Shown here: positions 60,723 through 64,000 of the stretch, piece by piece
How the letters are laid out: every line of letters starts with the position of its first letter
Numbering within the stretch: position 1 is the stretch's first letter
Origin: Rutidosis leptorrhynchoides
Taxonomy: Eukaryota; Streptophyta; Magnoliopsida; Asterales; Asteraceae
Assembly: GCF_046630445.1 (NCBI RefSeq)
Contig: NC_092341.1
Location: 290,292,501 to 290,356,500, forward strand
Direction of reading: 5' to 3'
Length of the DNA: 64,000 bases
Made by a program: the position numbers and the translations under genes
Notes under the pieces: generated by a model
What the model was told of the DNA's origin: nothing
What the model saw: the letters and a program-made list of their open reading frames with translations, nothing else
Database searches by the model: none

Positions 60723-61230
60723 GTGAGTTTCATTTGCCTTTTTACCCTTTATATTTTTGGGACTGAGAATACATGCGCTTTTATAAATGTTTGACGAAAT
60801 AGACACAAGTAATTGAAACTACATTCTATGGTTGAATTATCGAAATCGAATATGCCCCTTTTTATTAAAGTCTGGTAATCTAAGAATTAGGGAACAGACA
60901 CCCTAATTGACGCGAATCCTAAAGATAGATCTATTGGGCCTAACAAACCCCATCCAAAGTACCGGATGCTTTAGTACTTCGAAATTTATATCATGTCCGA
61001 AGGAGGATCCCGGAATGATAGGGGATATTCTTATATGTATCTAGTTAATGTCGGTTACCAGGTGTTCACTATATGAATAATTATTTTTGTCTCTATGCAT
61101 GGGACGTATATTTATGAGAACTGGAAATGAAATTCTTGTGGTCTATTAAAATGATGGAAATAAATGATTATGATAAACTAATGAACTCACCAACCTTTTG
61201 GTTAACACTTTAAAGCATGTTTATTCTCAG
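60723..61230 (+). other. Intron-like segment in LTR of D
   Basis: GTGAGT donor, GGTTAACAC branch-like site and TTTATTCTCAG|GT acceptor, as in A, B, C and E. Confidence 0.5.
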
Positions 61231-61540
61231 GTGTTAAAGAAATCTTCCGCTGTGCATTTGCTCATTTTAAAGATATTACTTGGAGTCTTTCATAGCATAT
61301 TTCGAAGAACGTTGCATTCGAGTCATTGAGTTCATCAAAGATTATTATTAAATCAATTTATAGTTGGATAGTGGATATTATGAAATGGTATGCATGCCTG
61401 TCAATTTTCGATGAAAAGAAAGTTTGTCTTTTAAAAACGAATGCAATGTTTGTAAAATGTATCATATAGAGGTCAAATACCTCGCAATGTAATCAACTAT
61501 TGTGAATCGTTTATAATGTATATGAACGGGTCCTTTTAGT

Positions 61541-61552
61541 TGGTATCAGAGC
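61541..61552 (+). promoter_or_regulatory. Primer binding site of D (initiator-Met type)
   Basis: TGGTATCAGAGC. The doubled CATTAGTG leader motif follows at 61577 and 61611. Confidence 0.9.
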
Positions 61553-61983
61553 GGTGGTCTTAGCGAACCAGGTCTGCATTAGTGTGTCTAACTGATAAGT
61601 CGATATGATGCATTAGTGAGTCTGGAATTCGAACGTGTCTGCATGTCAAAAGTTTTGCTTATCATTTTATGTCGAAAATTAACTACTTATCATCCTCAGG
61701 AAATTACCTGCTTATCATTTTTAGTCTAAGACATGTCTTGCTGCATTGATTGCATGAATAGTGTATAGACAAAAATTCATATCTTAGCATATCTGCTAAA
61801 TCATATCTTATCGTATCTGTTACTTTAAACATTGCCTGGCATATCCCGCAAAGTCCTCTGTAATCTACGAAATCTTTTAATCTATATATATATATATATA
61901 TATATTCTATGTAATTAGAATACCATCCGTTAGCCAAAATCATTTCATATCGGAAAAAAAAATCCTTTATCCAATCGTACGAA

Positions 61984-62760
61984 ATGGAATTCGTCATCAG
62001 TTCAAGTCACTCAGATTCCAAAATGGAATCCCATTCAAGCTCCGAAAGCAGTGTGACTGGAATAGATCAACCAATCAGTCATCACCTATTCTGGATGAAT
62101 TGGGGATGGGTTCGTAGCCTCCTCAATCATTGGAGACAAGAAGAAGGTGATCCCTTCCATCCACCACATTTCCCTCTTGACGAAGAACCTGAAGCACTTA
62201 CCGGCGAACCTGTCTGAAACACCATTTTCTCGCTCATTTTCAGAGTATCTCGTCACGATTACATATTACATCAAATTTTAGATTTTATTTATCCGCTCGT
62301 CCGAACCGACAATAACCCCGGTGTAATAGAAGAAGTCAACGAGCTTCGCGCTCGGGTAGTGGCTTTGGAGAATATGGTGCAGAGATTACAAACACCAGCA
62401 GCAGCATCAGCAGCATAACCAGTACCACCATCATCAACGCCAACAGTACCATTACCACCTCCAACCACAACCGCGTCGTAAACCTCAACTTCACAATCTG
62501 TCCCACGAGCATCAACGTCATACGCACCATAGATACCAAGGAGTACCAACAACAATAACTGATGAAGTATTAATTCATAACATCATTGGATAAACATTCC
62601 GCGGCGATTATGTAATCCCTAAAGTCTTAGAGATTATCTAATCTAGCCCTAACCATAAATCAGTTAAGCGAACCAAAATGATAGAAGGAAGAGTAGAAAC
62701 CCTGACAAAAATGGTGTGTGATTAACAAGCTAAACTTGCTTTACCAACAGCATCAACAGT
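61984..62760 (+). pseudogene. Gag-like ORF (element D)
   Basis: The frame from ATG 61984 (or 62023) reads SSSESSVTGIDQPISHHLFW, then NWRQ-like and HFPLDEEPEALTGEPV. A TGA replaces the CGA arginine codon present in C. The frame continues with RVSRHDYI, EEVNELRARVVALENMVQRL and an Ala run to a TAA. Domain 2 (TITDEVLIHNIIG, GDYVIPKVLEII, IEGRVETLTKMV) lies in another frame with several stops. It keeps an intact WMNWGWVRS block, so it is the best reference for domain 1. Confidence 0.6.
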
Positions 62761-63399
62761 ACCGTCAGCGTTACCAGCATCGTCAGTACAGTCAACATCC
62801 GAATCAACAACACAGATAACATCACAAACTCCGTCAGTTCAAGAATCACTGTGGTCATCATTACGAATCAATAACGTGTATATTGTATCAACGAGTTATG
62901 AAGAATTAACTCATTCCCTCTGAAGAAATTATATGTATATTATATATATATATATATTGAAATAAATCTTTCCGTGCTAAGCTATTGTGTGTGAATCTTA
63001 ACTACTCGGTTAATTCATATTACAAATATGCAATAATGTACGTCCTCCGGCCGCAACTTAACCAGCGTTAACTACAATCTCTATCGCAATTCAACAAATT
63101 CCAATTCATAATAAATCAAGTATATATTTGATTTTACACTTTCATCATCGGTGTACCCGAAACTTTTCAGATAACATCATTCATACTTTGCGAAATTCAC
63201 AAGAATTCCACGAACCGAACATCATACATCAACAAATAACGAAGTATTGATTCATAATTTCAATGTCATTAAAGAAATACTGCGTAAAAGTTATGTACTT
63301 TTTAAGGCCTTTAGGGATTATTCAATTCTAGTTTCAACCGTAAATCAAATGAGTTTAATTTAACATTAACTCATTAAATCTATGTTACATCTGAAGAAA

Positions 63400-63406
<7 letters not shown>

Positions 63407-63449
<43 letters not shown>
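63407..63449. repeat. (TA)n microsatellite in element D
   Basis: About 21 TA units before the internal polypurine-like tract. Confidence 0.95.
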
Positions 63450-63450
<1 letters not shown>

Positions 63451-64000
63451 CATAAAGACTGTAATAAAATTCTTTTGTACAAAATATTAATTGTGAAATT
63501 TTTTTTAACGGGTAGGTAATACCCGAGAGATATATAAATTCACAATTAATATGTTACATTCTTCGAATCTGATTCAGCAAATCATCCATTATACTCCCTA
63601 CTTTCACAACAATATACATTCTTTTATAGAAATCAAAACAACCATACTCATTCAAAATTTAATTACATATTCTGATTTTGAAATCTCAAAATTCAACTTG
63701 AGATATGACCAAAATCATCACTCTTAGATCCTTACATCTTTCACAAGCTATATTTTGACTTCAAAACTGTGTTAGAACATCAAATGTATGTTAACGATTA
63801 CAATCTGTGTTCAAAACCTTCGAAAATTTCTGAAGACACTTCGAATGATGAGCAATCTAGATAATGATCCAACCACATGTTACCCACAGTTATGTACCCG
63901 AAAAACTCTTGAAACCAAAGTAAAAGTTTAAACAACGTATCCGCGTCAGATTCTTTGGCATTTATTAGCAAAAATAACTTTGCGACTCCTATTCAAAGTA

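Larger units (their letters stand above)
59437..61539 (+). mobile_element. Element D 5' LTR (about 2.1 kb)
   Basis: Starts TGTGACAACCCAG and is followed by an initiator-Met PBS. The flank GTACT (59432-59436) is the candidate TSD; the uninterrupted F LTR reads GTACT at this point, as expected. It contains the 28-bp tandem array (60191-60317), a weak tRNA-like A-box (CTGTCCGAGTGG near 60472), the intron-like segment 60723-61230 and the TTCCGCTGTGCATTTGCTC block at about 61244. Confidence 0.85.
61541..64000 (+). mobile_element. Element D internal region, truncated by window
   Basis: Collinear with the internal regions of A and C: leader, gag-like ORF, internal polypurine-like tract with hairpin (63506-63523), then AT-rich DNA. 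The window ends before the expected PABP fragment and antisense small ORF. Confidence 0.8.

Overview
This is a plant nuclear window made almost entirely of nested transposable elements. I see no intact host gene. The AT-rich background, (TA)n and (TAA)n microsatellites, initiator-Met-primed Ty3/gypsy-type elements, an Athila-type element, copia and LINE relics, Pack-MULEs and hAT/CACTA-type termini fit a large eudicot genome. Asteraceae is my guess from repeat style, not proven. Names used below: A, B, C, D are four related non-autonomous LTR elements (LARD-like: long LTRs, no pol); E is a related LTR seen only at its 5' end; F is an Athila-type gypsy element.

Layout. Positions 1-1121 and 11740-14937 are the internal region of element C (minus strand), split by the complete element A (LTRs 1127-4770 and 8094-11734, TSD GTATT). 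The 5' LTR of C begins at 14938 and runs into a TAA-rich stretch. It is cut near 17140 by a decayed copia element (17180-20937, 5' LTR missing, most of RT/RNase H deleted), which directly abuts a LINE reverse-transcriptase fragment (20938-21785, minus). Then come a compound CA/TA microsatellite, a MULE-like element holding a LINE 3' end (22348-23716, TSD ATTAAATTT), a Pack-MULE carrying exons and introns of an XBAT-type ankyrin/E3-ligase gene (23917-25507, TSD TTGTTAACA), a foldback MITE and a hexanucleotide array. About 3 kb (26086-29008) is unassigned. A small hAT-type element (29049-39527, TSD CTTTTAGC) is split by the complete element B (29294-39405, minus, TSD TTGAC). Element E starts at 40014. 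Its leader is interrupted at 42610 by element F (minus; LTRs 42610-44577 and 57669-59436+). The right LTR of F is in turn interrupted at 59437 by element D, which runs off the window.

How the parts work together. A-D share one architecture in the sense direction: an LTR with a conserved intron-like segment (about 482-527 bp); an initiator-Met PBS; a leader with a repeated CATTAGTG motif; a decayed gag-like ORF ending in a coiled coil, followed by a second related domain; an internal copy of the polypurine tract; a degraded fragment of a poly(A)-binding-protein gene (seen in A, B, C); and, in B and C, a 57-codon hydrophobic ORF on the opposite strand with its own TATA box. Pol must come from elsewhere. 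F encodes gag, protease, RT, RNase H and integrase, then a small zinc-knuckle ORF and an Athila ORF in the env position that starts at a splice acceptor. It is disabled by one frameshift and in-frame stops that look like C-to-T decay. Pairs of a 14-bp palindrome mark its LTRs and untranslated regions.
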